In this document: piece by piece, positions 53,650 to 63,022 of the stretch | Layout: the number at the start of each line of letters is the position of its first letter | How positions within the stretch are numbered: position 1 is the stretch's first letter | Source of the DNA: Gallintestinimicrobium propionicum | GTDB taxonomy: Bacteria; Bacillota; Clostridia; Lachnospirales; Lachnospiraceae | Direction of reading: 5' to 3' | Length of the DNA stretch: 64,000 nucleotides | NCBI RefSeq assembly: GCF_025567525.1 | Contig: NZ_JAOQJY010000001.1 | Coordinates: forward strand, 372,001-436,000 | Notes under the pieces: generated by a model | What the model saw: only the letters and a program-made list of their open reading frames with translations | Told to the model about the DNA's origin: nothing | The model's database searches: none | Program-made: the position numbers and the translations under genes

Positions 53650-55536
53650 CTATTTCCTTTTTTTCAAAATATCCGGCATCATCATTCCCATTAAAATTTC
53701 CGAAACAGTCCAACCTGTTTCACAGGCATAAGCTGCCCATCCCACATCGTGCGGCGCCGCATATGCCTCTTTCAGATCCATGTCAAATGCTCTGCACCAG
53801 GCTCCATCCAAATGTGTCCTGTCACTGAACATCTGCGTTTTTAAGCAAAAAATCACTGAATCCTTCCATAGTTCATGAAACCATCTGTCACCGGTTGCTT
53901 CATATGCAAAGGCAAATCCCATCGGAAGCCAGTTGCTGGAATATAACAAATCGGCCACCGGATCTCCATTCTCCGTCAATACAGAACATTCTTCTCTGGA
54001 TTCTCTTGAAAAAGCAGCCCGATATCCGGTATCCCACTCTCGATATCCTCCAAAGGGATGTCGCACCTTCTGCAAATCCTCCGCAACGCGATATAGCATT
54101 TGCCTGTGCTTTTCCTCCCCCGTGGATTGATACAAAACTGCAAGCGGCAAGATCAGTCTGCACATTTCTTCCGTCTCGCTTTGTTCTCTGGCCGTTTCCG
54201 GATAAAGCTCCATCATGCGCTCCAGCCCTTTTTGCGCCACTTCTGTATATTGTCTCTTTCCGCTCGCCCTTCCTGCCAGCAAAAGTGCCGCATGATAATA
54301 GGCATTATAGTGAGCAGAAGGAAGTCCGTGTTCCTCTTGTCTCAGCCTATCCATTTCCATTTCTGTCAGATCGTAGTTATCCGTTCTGAAGATCCGCAAT
54401 CCATCTTTTGCAGTCGTGCGGATTAAAAAATCCATTGCGCGACAGATATCTTCCACATGAGAACAATTTCCCATATACAAAGCATCATACAATCCAGGCA
54501 GCAACGCTCTCGCCACATCATCCTGATAACATACATTCCATGAGTTGGTGCACCATCGCACCATACCATCGAGCCGCCCGCCTCTGATAAACATAGGACC
54601 GTAAACAATTTTTTCCATCTTACCGGCCAATGCTGCATATTCTTTTTCCCCGCTTAAATATGCATACATTTTAAATGCCCCTGCGCTCTCTCCCGTGCAG
54701 TCTGTTCTGACCCCATCCAATACCGTATATTTTCCATCTGAATCAATATTATGCGCAATCCCTTCCTTGATTCCGCCGTTTCCTTCATCGACCAGAAATC
54801 GCTCTAACCAGCGCACTCCTTTTTCAATCGCTTCTTTTCTGCAATGTTCAAATTTTTCAGAATCCTCTAAATTTTCCATTGTCCCATAATGTACGATTGA
54901 CGCCGGATAAAAATCAGGTTCTTTCCCCGTGATCCATTGTGCAAGATATTGAATAAAAGCTTTCCATTTCACACTTGGCGAAAATCTTGCTTCATTAAAA
55001 CTGCGCAATATAAATCCTGCCCATAAAATATTTTTTCCGACTTTCCATACCCCCGGCTTTCCATTTTTAAGGATTTCCTCTTCTGACATCTTTGTATGCG
55101 TATGCGCTATAATGTGTTCCTGATAGATAAAAACAGGTTCAATTTCTTCCGCATGAAATTCCGGCACACACATCCGGTTTGCTTCATCATCCAAAAGATC
55201 TCCAGTACAAAATCCCGGGATTTTTTCTTCAGAGGGCTCAAGATAAATCATCCTGCTTTTAGTACTGTCTGTTGGTTCTCCACATAAAATATCCTGAAAT
55301 CCCCGAATTGCCTGCAGAAAAATTTTTTTCCCTTTTCCCGCTTCTTTCTCCAGCTTTTCCCGAAATCTTGCTTCCAGATAAGCGCCGCTTTCTTCCGGCA
55401 AAATACAAAACGAATCGTAGTCCTCCAAATTAACAGTCAATACTTTTTGAAATTCAATACATTCTGTTTCTGCGCCGCAGCTTTCTAACACATCCACAAA
55501 ATCACATTTTGAATCCGATACGATCAATGTCTTCAT
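53650..55536 (-). CDS. Unassigned alpha/alpha-barrel enzyme of the ManNAc operon
   Basis: The protein has 628 residues and no signal peptide. I do not recognise a named family. Residues 1-180 look like an alpha/beta amidotransferase-like or ThuA-like domain (LIVSDSKCDFVDVLESCGAETECIEF, KKIFLQAIRGFQ). From about 230 on the pattern is an alpha/alpha toroid as in six-hairpin glycosidases: CTGESAGAFKMYAYLSGE, GMVRWCTNSWNVCYQDDVARALLPGL, SAHYNAYYHAALLLAGRASG, HPFGGYREWDTGYRA and SNWLPMGFAFAYEATGD. It is the last gene after nanE and the sugar transporter, so it may release or trim the transported glycan (inference). Confidence 0.6.
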   Translation of the reverse strand: MKTLIVSDSKCDFVDVLESCGAETECIEFQKVLTVNLEDYDSFCILPEESGAYLEARFREKLEKEAGKGKKIFLQAIRGFQDILCGEPTDSTKSRMIYLEPSEEKIPGFCTGDLLDDEANRMCVPEFHAEEIEPVFIYQEHIIAHTHTKMSEEEILKNGKPGVWKVGKNILWAGFILRSFNEARFSPSVKWKAFIQYLAQWITGKEPDFYPASIVHYGTMENLEDSEKFEHCRKEAIEKGVRWLERFLVDEGNGGIKEGIAHNIDSDGKYTVLDGVRTDCTGESAGAFKMYAYLSGEKEYAALAGKMEKIVYGPMFIRGGRLDGMVRWCTNSWNVCYQDDVARALLPGLYDALYMGNCSHVEDICRAMDFLIRTTAKDGLRIFRTDNYDLTEMEMDRLRQEEHGLPSAHYNAYYHAALLLAGRASGKRQYTEVAQKGLERMMELYPETAREQSETEEMCRLILPLAVLYQSTGEEKHRQMLYRVAEDLQKVRHPFGGYREWDTGYRAAFSRESREECSVLTENGDPVADLLYSSNWLPMGFAFAYEATGDRWFHELWKDSVIFCLKTQMFSDRTHLDGAWCRAFDMDLKEAYAAPHDVGWAAYACETGWTVSEILMGMMMPDILKKRK

Positions 55537-55572
55537 ATACCGCTATCCTCTCCTGCTTTATAACTTAACTAT

Positions 55573-56262
55573 TTATTCTTTTAAAGCATCCGTAAATTTT
55601 TTTGTGATCAATTGCGGTCTGGTAATCGCAGATCCTATAACAACGCTATATACGCCTATTTCCATAACCCGTTTCAATTTCTGCGGAGTATTAATATTTC
55701 CCTCTCCGATCACAGGATGTTTAACTCTTTTAATCAATTCCCGTATCAGTTCAAAATCATTCTTTTCTATCTGACAGCCCTTACTTTCTTCCGTATATCC
55801 AACCAGCGTTGTTCCAATAAAATCAAATCCTAATTTATCTGCATAAAGCATTTCCTGCATCGTAGAACAATCTGCCATCAAAAGCTGCTGCGGGTATTTT
55901 TCTCTGATTTCAGCATAAAATTCTTCAAGTTTTCTGCCATCCGGACGCCTTCGGCATGTAGCATCTACCGCAATCACATCCGGTTTTACCTGCATCAGTT
56001 CATCCACCTCTCGGATTGTCGGCGTGATCCGTACCGAACAGCCCGGATAATCTCTTTTTATAATTCCAATAATCGGTAAATCAACATTTTTTTTGATTTC
56101 TCTGATGTCCTCTACCGAATTGGCTCTGATGCCTCCGGCTCCTCCTTCTTTTGCCGCAACTGCCATCCTTCCCATTATAAAAGAAGAATGAAGCGGCTCT
56201 TCCGGCAATGCCTGACATGACACAATCAACTTATGAAATACCGACTCTATTGACCTTTCCAT
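55573..56262 (-). CDS. nanE: N-acylglucosamine-6-phosphate 2-epimerase
   Basis: The protein has 229 residues and converts ManNAc-6-phosphate to GlcNAc-6-phosphate. The TIM barrel shows LIVSCQALPEEPLHSS, GAGGIRANSVEDI, the catalytic Lys in GIIKRDYPGCSVRITPT, DVIAVDATCRRRPDG with the catalytic Asp, and VIGEGNINTPQKLK. NanK in the same operon makes its substrate. Confidence 0.95.
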   Translation of the reverse strand: MERSIESVFHKLIVSCQALPEEPLHSSFIMGRMAVAAKEGGAGGIRANSVEDIREIKKNVDLPIIGIIKRDYPGCSVRITPTIREVDELMQVKPDVIAVDATCRRRPDGRKLEEFYAEIREKYPQQLLMADCSTMQEMLYADKLGFDFIGTTLVGYTEESKGCQIEKNDFELIRELIKRVKHPVIGEGNINTPQKLKRVMEIGVYSVVIGSAITRPQLITKKFTDALKE

Positions 56263-56314
56263 CTCTATTCCTCACATTTTCTTTCTAGTGGAATTCATAC
56301 CTTTTACCGCTTTC

Positions 56315-57187
56315 CTATTTAATACCTGATGTTGTCTGTATTCCGTTCAGGAAAGCATTCTGACAAAAGAAAAAAATTACAATCAAAGGCACTGTAAACA
56401 CTGTACTTGCTGCCATCAGAAGCGTCCATTCCGGCTGCGCTGCATTTTTAAACATCTGCAATCCAATGCCCAATGTATACAATTTACTGTCCTGCAGATA
56501 CATCAGCGGCCCTACATAATCATTCCAGCAGGCAATAAATACCATGACTGCTACCGTTGTTAAAATAGAGGAACACATCGGATATACAATACTGTACAGT
56601 ATCCTGAAATCTCCTGCCCCATCAATACGGGCGGCTTCTATTACGCTGGTCGGCAACGACTTCATAAACTGCCGAAACAAATAAATATAATAAGTGCTTC
56701 CAAAAAAACTGGGCAATACCAGGGGAATGAATGTATTCAGCATTCCCAGCTTTGACCATGTCGCATACATTGGAATCTGCGTTACCATCGATGGGATCAT
56801 CATCGTCATCAAAATGATCGGAAACAGATACTTCCCTCCTTTCCACGGGATCTTTGTAATCGAATAAGCAACCATCGGACAGGAAATCAATGTCCCGATC
56901 ACAGGAAGAATCGATGTGATCAATGTATTTTTTATATACCTTGCCATATCCATTCTCCCAAAGATTTCCGTAAAGTTACTCCATTTAATCGGATTTGGAA
57001 ACCACTGCGGCGGCGTTGTGAAACAATAAGTCTCGTACTTAAGTGCTGTTGAAATCATCCAGTAAAGAGGCATTGCAAATACAAGCCCCAGAAAAACCAA
57101 CATGATCACACCAAATATGTGAGCAGCTCTGCCTCTTACTCCTTTATAAATCATCATTTCACGTATCTTTTTATAAACAGCTTTCAT
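56315..57187 (-). CDS. Carbohydrate ABC transporter permease (MalG-like)
   Basis: The protein has 290 residues and six membrane helices. The EAA loop reads EAARIDGAGDFRILYSIVYPMCSSIL. The LYWMISTALK start is typical of the MalG/AraQ type. It is paired with the MalF-like gene 10 bases upstream. The complex imports an oligosaccharide or amino sugar; the ATPase is not in the window, as is usual for systems that share a common MsmX-like ATPase. Confidence 0.93.
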   Translation of the reverse strand: MKAVYKKIREMMIYKGVRGRAAHIFGVIMLVFLGLVFAMPLYWMISTALKYETYCFTTPPQWFPNPIKWSNFTEIFGRMDMARYIKNTLITSILPVIGTLISCPMVAYSITKIPWKGGKYLFPIILMTMMIPSMVTQIPMYATWSKLGMLNTFIPLVLPSFFGSTYYIYLFRQFMKSLPTSVIEAARIDGAGDFRILYSIVYPMCSSILTTVAVMVFIACWNDYVGPLMYLQDSKLYTLGIGLQMFKNAAQPEWTLLMAASTVFTVPLIVIFFFCQNAFLNGIQTTSGIK

Positions 57188-57197
57188 TTCATCCCTC

Positions 57198-58142
57198 CTA
57201 CTCTACATCGTAATTAACGATTCTGTCACTGAGTTTTCTTGTCAAAGCTGTCGTAACCATTACAATCAGAAACAGCAGCACTGCCAAAGCACAGGCATAC
57301 CCCATCTTAAAGTAGGAAAATGCATTTTGATATAAATACAAATTATAAAACAGCAATGAATTTCCAGGTCCCCCGTTGATCTGGTTTCCTCCAACTGATA
57401 CCAGAAGCATACCCTGCGTAAAATACTGGAATGCACCAATCATGGACATAATAACATTAAATTCAATTGTTGGAGAAATACAGGGAACTGTAATATGAAA
57501 AAACTTTTTAATACCATTTGCACCGTCCAGTTCTGCCGCTTCATACAAGGATGCCGGAACCGAACGAAGCGCTGCAAGATAAATGATCATTGTTCCCCCA
57601 CATCTCCAGGCATCCATGATCATCAAAGAAATCTTTGTATATTTGGGGTCATTTAACCATGCAGGCCCCTCAATTCCGATCAGACCCAGAATCTGATTTA
57701 CCAATCCATAATGTCCGTTCAATAACCAGGTCAACAGCATGACGCTTGCCACCACAGGAACAAGAGACGGTAAATAAAATACTGTCCTAAAAAACGGAAG
57801 ACCGGGAATATTTTTCTGATTCAAAAGCAGTGCCAGCAAAAGTGACACTACCATACCAACAATTGGTGAAATAACAACCATATACAGCGTATTTTTAAGA
57901 CCCTTCCAAACATACTGATCCTTAAAAGCATCTTTATAATTTTTCAGTCCTACCCACGCAGGCTCGTTAAAAAGATTATAGTCTGTAAAACTGTAATAAA
58001 AAGCCAAACATACAGGCAATAAAATAAAACACACAAAACCGATCAGCCATGGAGATGCAAACAATATTCCCTTCCAAAAAAAACGTGCCTCCCTTTTACT
58101 GGAAGATCCGAACTTTTCTTTTCTCCCGACCACTTTTTTCAT
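57198..58142 (-). CDS. Carbohydrate ABC transporter permease (MalF-like)
   Basis: The protein has 314 residues. SPWLIGFVCFILLPVCLAFYYSFTDYN opens the protein and the EAA loop is EAAELDGANGIKKFFHITVPCISPTI. It is co-transcribed with the solute-binding protein upstream, separated by a strong hairpin. Confidence 0.93.
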   Translation of the reverse strand: MKKVVGRKEKFGSSSKREARFFWKGILFASPWLIGFVCFILLPVCLAFYYSFTDYNLFNEPAWVGLKNYKDAFKDQYVWKGLKNTLYMVVISPIVGMVVSLLLALLLNQKNIPGLPFFRTVFYLPSLVPVVASVMLLTWLLNGHYGLVNQILGLIGIEGPAWLNDPKYTKISLMIMDAWRCGGTMIIYLAALRSVPASLYEAAELDGANGIKKFFHITVPCISPTIEFNVIMSMIGAFQYFTQGMLLVSVGGNQINGGPGNSLLFYNLYLYQNAFSYFKMGYACALAVLLFLIVMVTTALTRKLSDRIVNYDVE

Positions 58143-58194
58143 TCATATTCCTTCCTTCCTCAATTAGTTTATTTGAAGGTTCCTTCCTAAAACA

Positions 58195-58221
58195 GACGGG
58201 GTGGTCTCACACCACCCCGTC
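58195..58221 (-). promoter_or_regulatory. Intercistronic hairpin after the solute-binding protein gene
   Basis: GACGGGGTGGT pairs perfectly with ACCACCCCGTC around a 5-base loop. It lacks a T-run, so it fits an mRNA-stabilising or attenuating stem that gives more binding protein than permease. Confidence 0.7.
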
Positions 58222-58252
58222 CATTACCCCAATATCTTATTCCCAGGATGTT

Positions 58253-59620
58253 TTACTTGCCATTAAATGCGTCTGCAGCTGCCTGAACCTCTTCCTGAAT
58301 ATTGGACACTGCCGTATCCATATCCATCGTTCCTTCCATATAAGCAGTCATGTTATTTCCGATTGCGCCAAGATACTCATTCACATAGCCACTCATTGGA
58401 AATGACTGAAGATCCGCTTCTTTCAGCAATACCGCAACTTCCTTCAGTGCATCGCAAACCCCTTCTTTTTCCAACAGGGCATCCAACGCACTCTTTCGAG
58501 GCATCAATGCGCCAACTCCCTTTTCTCCCTCCGCAAGATATGTCATCGCTTCCTTTGAATTCAGATAAGACATTACTTCCCATGAAGCTTCCGGATTTTT
58601 GGTCTTTGCATTCATTTCATATACTGCTGCAGTAAACATGGATTTTCCGGGAACGCGTGCAATGCCCCAATCCTCGCCATATGCATATCCTGCTTCTACA
58701 CCTGCATTATAAATTGACGAAATCGCGCTGTCCGGAAGAAGAAGAAATCCAGCTTCACCCGTCAGTATCGGATCTGTCACACTGCCTCTTGCCGGTCCAA
58801 AATCACTTTCCCAACCGGTTGCTACCGCATATCCGCCCTGATAATCGATAAGCTCCTTCTGTGCAGAATATGCCAGACGCATCGCCTCACTGTCAAACAC
58901 AGGATTTCCATCCGCATCATTCCAGCTCGCTTCTGTCATTGAAGGCCAAAGGACGTTATCCAGCCAAGGGGACAAAGGATTCATTCCCATACTTGTACTT
59001 TCCAGATCATAACAATCCTTTGCACACTGAATCATGTCCTCAAAGGTTGTCGGGAAGTTCTCCCACCCGGCTTCTTTTAAAACATTTTTGTTATAAACTG
59101 CAAAAGAAGAAGATGCCAGATTGGGAATAGAATATATCTTTCCGTCTACAGTACACAAATCCCATACTCTTTCCAAAAAATCTGCTTTTTCAAATTCCGC
59201 ATCATTTTCCACGAATTCTGTCAGATCATATAATGCTCCTCTTGCTGCCAAGGGCGACGCATACTGCCAGTACATATCAAAAAGATCCGGCGTATCCTGA
59301 GATGCGATTGCGGTCACCACATTATCATACGTTTTTCCAAAGCTGACTTCCACCTGGATATCTTCATGAGATGCATTGAAATCGTCTATCAGCTTTTTCA
59401 ATCTGGAAGAAGATGCCGTAGGGTCATTATCTTCTGCTTTAAATGACCAAAGTGTTACAGTCGTTACCTCTCCTGATTTTTCTTCTTTTGTCCCTGCTTT
59501 AGCTTCTTCTGCCTTTTCTGTTTCCTGCTTTACAGCTTCTCCCCCGGCACTGTTTCCACATGCAGCCAAGCCAAATGCCATTGCCGTAGCCAGAAGCACT
59601 CCTATTACTTTCTTTTTCAT
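58253..59620 (-). CDS. Extracellular sugar-binding lipoprotein of ABC transporter
   Basis: The protein has 455 residues. The signal peptide ends in the lipobox LAACGN (Cys21). The family 1 binding protein pattern is clear: VTLWSFKAEDND, LIDDFNASHEDIQVEVSFG, DLFDMYWQYASPLAARGALYDLTEFV and NVLKEAGWENFPTTFEDMIQCA. It captures the substrate of the MalF/MalG pair at the outer membrane face of the cell membrane. It has its own promoter, so it is more strongly expressed. Confidence 0.95.
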   Translation of the reverse strand: MKKKVIGVLLATAMAFGLAACGNSAGGEAVKQETEKAEEAKAGTKEEKSGEVTTVTLWSFKAEDNDPTASSSRLKKLIDDFNASHEDIQVEVSFGKTYDNVVTAIASQDTPDLFDMYWQYASPLAARGALYDLTEFVENDAEFEKADFLERVWDLCTVDGKIYSIPNLASSSFAVYNKNVLKEAGWENFPTTFEDMIQCAKDCYDLESTSMGMNPLSPWLDNVLWPSMTEASWNDADGNPVFDSEAMRLAYSAQKELIDYQGGYAVATGWESDFGPARGSVTDPILTGEAGFLLLPDSAISSIYNAGVEAGYAYGEDWGIARVPGKSMFTAAVYEMNAKTKNPEASWEVMSYLNSKEAMTYLAEGEKGVGALMPRKSALDALLEKEGVCDALKEVAVLLKEADLQSFPMSGYVNEYLGAIGNNMTAYMEGTMDMDTAVSNIQEEVQAAADAFNGK

Positions 59621-59657
59621 ATCCCTGTTCCTCCTTTAGGTATTTGTTGATGTTTGC

Positions 59658-59686
59658 ATTATAACAACGTCCTATTATTTGTGCAA
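59658..59686 (-). promoter_or_regulatory. Promoter of the binding-protein operon
   Basis: TTGCAC (59686-59681) and TATAAT (59663-59658) are 17 bases apart, about 37 bases before the ATG. Confidence 0.75.
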
Positions 59687-59687
59687 C

Positions 59688-59730
59688 AAAACAGCCTCCT
59701 TTGGGAAATACTATCTCAAAAGAAGCTGTT
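59688..59730 (-). terminator. Hairpin after rpiR, partial terminator
   Basis: AAACAGCTTCTTTTGAGA pairs with TCCCAAAGGAGGCTGTTT with a few mismatches and is followed by TGTTG. It overlaps the region just upstream of the next promoter, so it could also be an operator. Confidence 0.5.
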
Positions 59731-59785
59731 TCTACAAAAAATGTGAAAATATATTCAGAAATCGTTAAAATTATCCAATCCATTT

Positions 59786-60595
59786 TCAGGATTTCTTTTT
59801 ATTCAGGGTTTCCAATGTCATATGGTATCTTTGCCTTTTTATTTTAGTATCGTTTTTAAAATAGTATCCATAAAAAATATCCGTCAGTACCAGAATAGGA
59901 AATTGGGGCGAAATTGCGATTCCCTGATCCAGATTTCTGGAAGTTGCCGTATATAATACAACATCACAATCAATTTCAGCCTCTCTGTTTGCCGTAATCA
60001 GTACGACTCCCGCTCCTCTGCTTTTTGCTATACGGATTGCCTCCGTAATCGTCTGTGTATTGCCGCTTAATGAAATCGCGATCATCAGGCAGTCTTCATC
60101 TGCCACCGCTGCCGCCATCTGAATAACCTGCGAATCCGTCACAGACTGAATCTGAAGCCCCAGACGCATCATACGAAATGCCATTTCAGAAGCCGCATAG
60201 CCCGAACTCCCCAGACCACAGACAAGAACACGCTTATAGCTGCTTACCATTTCTGCCGCTTGGCATATCTTTTCTTCATCCAACTGCTGAAATACTTCTT
60301 CCAGAAGGCCGCCATATGTACATTTTACTTTTTTAGCAAGTTCGCTGATACTGTCCTCATTTATCTGCTCCTGAAGCTCTTTTTCATAATCGAAAACAAG
60401 TTCCCGATATCCTTTATATCCGCATTTCTTGGCAAAGCGCGATAATGTCGCATTAGAAATGTAAAGAATTCTGCTGATATTTCTCGCTGAAAAGTCCATG
60501 TATTCTTCATTTTTAATAAAGAAATCTGCAATCGACTGTTCTACAGAAGTCATATTCTCATATTCTTCCATCATCAAATGCTTTACACTGCCCAT
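59786..60595 (-). CDS. MurR/RpiR family regulator
   Basis: The protein has 269 residues. An N-terminal helix-turn-helix (ARNISRILYISNATLSRFAKKCGYKGYRELVFD) is followed by a SIS sugar-phosphate binding domain (VLVCGLGSSGYAASEMAFRMMRLG, AISLSGNTQTITEAIRIAKSRGAGVVLIT). RpiR proteins often sense ManNAc-6-phosphate or GlcNAc-6-phosphate in sialic acid operons, which fits its place between nanK and the transporter. Confidence 0.94.
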   Translation of the reverse strand: MGSVKHLMMEEYENMTSVEQSIADFFIKNEEYMDFSARNISRILYISNATLSRFAKKCGYKGYRELVFDYEKELQEQINEDSISELAKKVKCTYGGLLEEVFQQLDEEKICQAAEMVSSYKRVLVCGLGSSGYAASEMAFRMMRLGLQIQSVTDSQVIQMAAAVADEDCLMIAISLSGNTQTITEAIRIAKSRGAGVVLITANREAEIDCDVVLYTATSRNLDQGIAISPQFPILVLTDIFYGYYFKNDTKIKRQRYHMTLETLNKKKS

Positions 60596-60616
60596 CCAAA
60601 CATACCTCTTACATTC

Positions 60617-61537
60617 TCATTGATCTTTCATTCTATATTTTTCCAAAATTCCCGCCGCACAGCATGCTCCCAGCATCCCCGCATGGTTACCAAACTTTGC
60701 AAACCCAAGCTTTGTTTTTCTCCGAACCTCCGGAATCAGATAGCGGTCTAATCCCTTTTCAATCCTTGGCCGCAAATAATTCTCCTGTGCAGAAATTCCC
60801 CCGCCGATCACTACGATTTCCGGATTGAGCACATAGCACAGATTGGCGATCCCTTTCGCCAGAATATCGCACATTCTGTCAATTTCCTCAATACATACCT
60901 TATTGCCGCTTTGAGCCTGTTCAAAAATCCATTTCCCGGAAATCTCAAGACAGCTTTTCGACAGGCGTTTTGCCGTCCTCTTTACCAGGACAGATGTTGC
61001 CGCCAGTTCTTCAAAAGAGCTTCCGTCCATATGCATGTATCCCACCTCGCACGCACTGTAGGTATGCCCCTTTAATAATTTTCCCCGTTCCAAAAAAGCT
61101 CCGCCTATCCCCGTTCCGACCGTCAGCATCAGCATAGAGGAATGTCCTCTGCCGACTCCCTGATAAGCCTCCGCCATGGCCGCGCAGTTTACATCATTTT
61201 CCACATAGCACGGAATCTCAAACCGTTCCCGTACTTTTTCAGAGATATTCATCCCCGTATATCCGGGAATCAGATTTTCATTTGCTTCAGCAACGACCCC
61301 TCTGTCAGAATCAATAATCCCCGCGCTGGAGACGCACACTGCCTCCGGATTCGCAGCTGTGCTCAAATACTCTGAAATCCGTTCCAATACCGCATCCATG
61401 ATTCCTGCTCCGCCTCTGGGCGTATCCATCACATCCGTCCTTAAAAAATTCATGTTTTCATCCATGATCCCGGATTTTATCGCCGTGCCTCCAATATCAA
61501 TGCAGATAATCTTTTTTCCTCTTTTGTTTTCCATCAT
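60617..61537 (-). CDS. nanK: ROK family sugar kinase, likely N-acetylmannosamine kinase
   Basis: The protein has 306 residues. CIDIGGTAIKSG is the ATP-binding DxGGT motif. VENDVNCAAMAEAYQGVGRG holds the catalytic Asp and MLTVGTGIGGAFLERGKLLKGHTYSACEVGYM the second glycine-rich block. The normal ROK zinc motif CxCGxxGC is absent, which is seen in several NanK-type kinases. Assignment to ManNAc comes from nanE and RpiR in the same operon; glucose or another amino sugar is possible. Confidence 0.78.
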   Translation of the reverse strand: MMENKRGKKIICIDIGGTAIKSGIMDENMNFLRTDVMDTPRGGAGIMDAVLERISEYLSTAANPEAVCVSSAGIIDSDRGVVAEANENLIPGYTGMNISEKVRERFEIPCYVENDVNCAAMAEAYQGVGRGHSSMLMLTVGTGIGGAFLERGKLLKGHTYSACEVGYMHMDGSSFEELAATSVLVKRTAKRLSKSCLEISGKWIFEQAQSGNKVCIEEIDRMCDILAKGIANLCYVLNPEIVVIGGGISAQENYLRPRIEKGLDRYLIPEVRRKTKLGFAKFGNHAGMLGACCAAGILEKYRMKDQ

Positions 61538-61647
61538 TTTTATCCTCTTTCTTCCCCTTTTGTAAAAGAGCAGACCCCGCTCCGGTATCTGCCCTCTTCC
61601 TCTCGTTTATCCTTTCAGCCCTCTTGCCTGGCGATACATATCCTCGA

Positions 61648-62115
61648 TCACGATATCTTCAGCAGGCTCTGAAGAAAACGCTGCTGCAGTTCAAAATACT
61701 CGCCAGACAATACCTCATAGTATTCCCTTGCGCTCCTGTTGTCCTGCATTTTCTTCATAGCAGCAAACACGGTATCTTTTAGTTCCTGTCGATCTATCGG
61801 TTTCAGAAGATACGCAAAGGCTCCCTGTCGGATCGCCTGACGAGCATATTCAAATTCGTTATGACCACTCAATACAATAAAACCACATTCCGGCATTTTC
61901 GACCTAAGCCGCTCCATCAACGTAAGTCCGTCCATAAACGGCATGCGGACGTCTGTCAGGATAATATCCGGTCTGGAAGAAAGGGCCATTTCCAATGCCT
62001 CTTCTCCATCTGCGGCCTCTCCTACGACCTCCACACCGATTTCAGACCAGTCTATTGCGCTTTTGATACCGACACGCACATAATACTCATCGTCAACAAT
62101 CAATAGTCGAAACAT
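61648..62115 (-). pseudogene. YesN-type response regulator, receiver domain only
   Basis: The receiver is complete: LLIVDDEYYVRVGIK, IILTDVRMPFMDGLTLMERL with the phosphorylated Asp, LSGHNEFEYARQAIRQGAFAYLLKPID. After about 155 residues the frame ends. A shifted frame continues only as EDIVIEDMYRQARGLKG before a stop. Intact YesN-type regulators have about 500 residues with a C-terminal AraC helix-turn-helix; no such part is left, and nanK follows 111 bases later. The start ATG at 62115 follows GGGGGTGG. Confidence 0.8.
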
Positions 62116-62175
62116 GGACACCACCCCCTTAGTCTCCCTATTTTCCTGATCCTTTCCCTCTTTATCGTAGACTTA

Positions 62176-62205
62176 AGTATAGCAAGGAATCAGAATAGCT
62201 GTCAA
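62176..62205 (-). promoter_or_regulatory. Promoter of the truncated regulator and nan operon
   Basis: TTGACA (62205-62200) and TATACT (62181-62176) are 18 bases apart. The -35 box is 15 bases from the stop of ABC ATPase copy 2, so the junction is tight. Confidence 0.7.
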
Positions 62206-62219
62206 GGGAGGTGTGTCCT

Positions 62220-62984
62220 TCAGACCTGCATGACACGACCGATGAACTCCTTCACACGGGCATTCGGGTTTCCAAACACTTCCTCCGGCGTACCCTCCTG
62301 GCAGACCAGACCTTTTTCCATGAAGATCACGCGATCCGAAAGCTCTTTGGCAAACTGCATCTCGTGTGTAACGATCACCATAGTCATGTGCTCGTCTGCC
62401 AGCTGCCGGATGACGCGCAGCACTTCTCCGGTCAGCTCCGGGTCAAGCGCTGAGGTCGGCTCGTCAAAAAATAAAACCTTTGGCTGCAGAGCAAGCGCTC
62501 TGGCAATCGATACTCTCTGCTGCTGTCCACCGGAAAGCTGATAGGGATAGGCATCTGCCTTATCCGACAGCCCCAGCTGTTTTAACAGCTTCCATGCACG
62601 CTCTTTTGCTTCTTCCTTGGAAACATCATCCACACAAACCGGCGCGTCGATAATATTTTTCATGACAGTATAATGCGGAAACAGATTGAAATTCTGGAAC
62701 ACTAGGCCGAAATTTTTCCGGATTTCCTTTAATTGCTTCTTATTTGCATAGACACATTTTCCGTTTTCTTCCCACGCAGCCTTTTCTCCGAGAAAAGAAA
62801 GATCGCCGCCATCCATTTTTTCCAGCATGGTCGCACAGCGCAGCAGTGTCGATTTGCCGGAGCCGGACGGACCGATAACCGATACGACTTCTCCCTTATG
62901 GACGGAAAGGGAAATATCCTTTAAGACCTCCAGCTCTCCAAATGTTTTTTTAACATGATTCATTTCCAGATAAATCTGACTCAT
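62220..62984 (-). CDS. Polar amino-acid ABC transporter ATP-binding protein, copy 2
   Basis: The protein has 254 residues with all ABC motifs (GPSGSGKST, LSGGQQQRVSIARAL, VLFFDEPTSALDPE, VTHEM). It differs from copy 1 by only five residues or so (for example Ile/Val in the NH-KKTF block, Val/Ala after LLRC, Gly/Asp in VCVD-VSKEE). The homologous DNA runs from the stop codon to the gap at 63022, 803 bases without indels. It belongs with the permease and binding protein that follow. Confidence 0.93.
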   Translation of the reverse strand: MSQIYLEMNHVKKTFGELEVLKDISLSVHKGEVVSVIGPSGSGKSTLLRCATMLEKMDGGDLSFLGEKAAWEENGKCVYANKKQLKEIRKNFGLVFQNFNLFPHYTVMKNIIDAPVCVDDVSKEEAKERAWKLLKQLGLSDKADAYPYQLSGGQQQRVSIARALALQPKVLFFDEPTSALDPELTGEVLRVIRQLADEHMTMVIVTHEMQFAKELSDRVIFMEKGLVCQEGTPEEVFGNPNARVKEFIGRVMQV

Positions 62985-63022
62985 TGTAACATCGTACCTT
63001 TCCTGAATTTCCGTCTGACTGC

